The position numbers and the translations under genes were made by a program. From Coprinopsis marcescibilis (taxonomy: Eukaryota > Basidiomycota > Agaricomycetes > Agaricales > Psathyrellaceae): a stretch of DNA of 21,513 bases. Location of the stretch: the NCBI GenBank assembly GCA_004369085.1, contig ML210462.1, forward strand, positions 1,627 through 23,139, read 5' to 3'. Under the pieces are notes generated by a model that made no database searches, was not told the origin of the DNA, and worked only from the letters and a program-made list of their open reading frames with translations. Below are positions 20,832 to 21,513 of the stretch, piece by piece; the stretch's first letter is position 1, and each line of letters begins with the position of its first letter.

Positions 20832-21513
20832 CAGTATAGTCCAGGACTGTATGCCTGTATGCTTGCAAACCTGGGGATGTAACCTGTTGCACCAACAGTC
20901 TTGGCCTGCACCTGTATATGTACCTGCACACCTGCCATATGCAGTCAAGGACTGTGACTGTGACACGAGCTTTCACACCCACCATACCTGCAGTCCAGGA
21001 TGGTGAGTATGATGTGAGCTCTCATGCCTGCCATATGTGCAGTCCAGGACTGTGATTGTGATATGAGCTTTCACACCCACCATACATGCAGTCCAGGACT
21101 GCAATTGTGACATGAGGTTTCCCACCCACCCACCACACACACAGTCCAAGCCTATCATTGAAGTGTGAGCTTTCACACCCACCATATATACAGTCCAGGA
21201 CTGTGACTGTGGCGTGAGCTTTCCAACCCACCATACATACAGTCCAGGACTGTGACTGTGACATGAGCTTTCACACCCATCACACACATAGTCCAGGCCT
21301 GTCATTGGAGTGTGAGCTTTCACACCCACCATACATGCAGTCCAGGACTGTAACTGTGGCATGAGCTTTCACACCCACCATACGCGCAGTCCAGGACTGC
21401 AATTGTGATATGAGCTTTCACTACCACTATACACACACAGTCCAGGACTGTGACTGTGGCATGAGCTTTCACATCCACCATACATGCAGTCCAGGACTGT
21501 AACTGTGGCATGA
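20832..21513. repeat. 49-bp minisatellite, open at window end
   Basis: Regular from 20942, with degenerate units before. The near-palindrome CAGTCCAGGACTG, or a variant, starts at 20942, 20991, 21040, 21089, 21142, 21191, 21240, 21289, 21338, 21387, 21438 and 21487, so spacing is 49 bp nine times and 51-53 bp twice. Between cores each unit carries GAGCTTTCACACCCACCATA. Every full core has two 6-bp arms (CAGTCC and GGACTG) around a single base. A unit of 49 bp shifts frame by one per copy, so the open frames on the minus strand are a by-product and not repeat proteins. The array continues past the window. Confidence 0.92.

Noticed and set aside
20973..21511. Repeat proteins encoded on the minus strand of the 49-bp array
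   Set aside because: The unit length is not a multiple of three, so each unit changes frame; the open frames follow from a stop-poor unit.
20942..21513. CRISPR-like array
   Set aside because: Whole 49-bp units are repeated with no unique spacers, the context is eukaryotic, and no cas genes are present.

Overview
The window looks like nuclear DNA of a filamentous basidiomycete, most likely an Agaricomycete. Five gene models assemble only when many short introns (about 40 to 59 nt, GT...AG, often with a CTAAC/CTGAC-like branch site shortly before the acceptor) are removed. There is no operon-like spacing, no ribosome binding site and no bacterial promoter. Splicing was done by eye, and each model keeps one continuous frame to its stop.

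Layout: 1-739 has no gene I can support. 740-3960 is a nested satellite: about 72-bp monomers of two alternating types inside higher-order units of roughly 650-900 bp. 3961-4914 is non-coding and holds a 68-bp tandem duplication. 4915-13578 carries four genes, all on the minus strand: two small tandem paralogues of 227 and about 229 aa (4 exons each, identical intron phases), a 954-aa protein (2 exons) and an 890-aa protein (4 exons). 13579-15104 is a divergent spacer with a decayed gene fragment. 15105-20478 on the plus strand is a 13-exon gene for a 1583-aa divergent SNF2-family helicase/ATPase with all main motifs visible. 20479-20830 is AT-rich 3' flank, and from about 20832 to the window end runs a 49-bp minisatellite.

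How the parts may work together: only the SNF2 protein has a recognisable function, as a DNA translocase or chromatin remodeller. The 954-aa and 890-aa proteins and the small acidic paralogues are unknown; several carry acidic/serine-rich tracts typical of nuclear factors. The left 72-bp array and the right 49-bp array share a core (TCCTGGACTG followed 6-7 bases later by GGTGGGTG), and the core lies on opposite strands on the two sides of the gene block. The block may therefore be one unit, such as a large mobile or locally amplified element, bounded by inverted related satellites. That is inference and needs genome-wide comparison.
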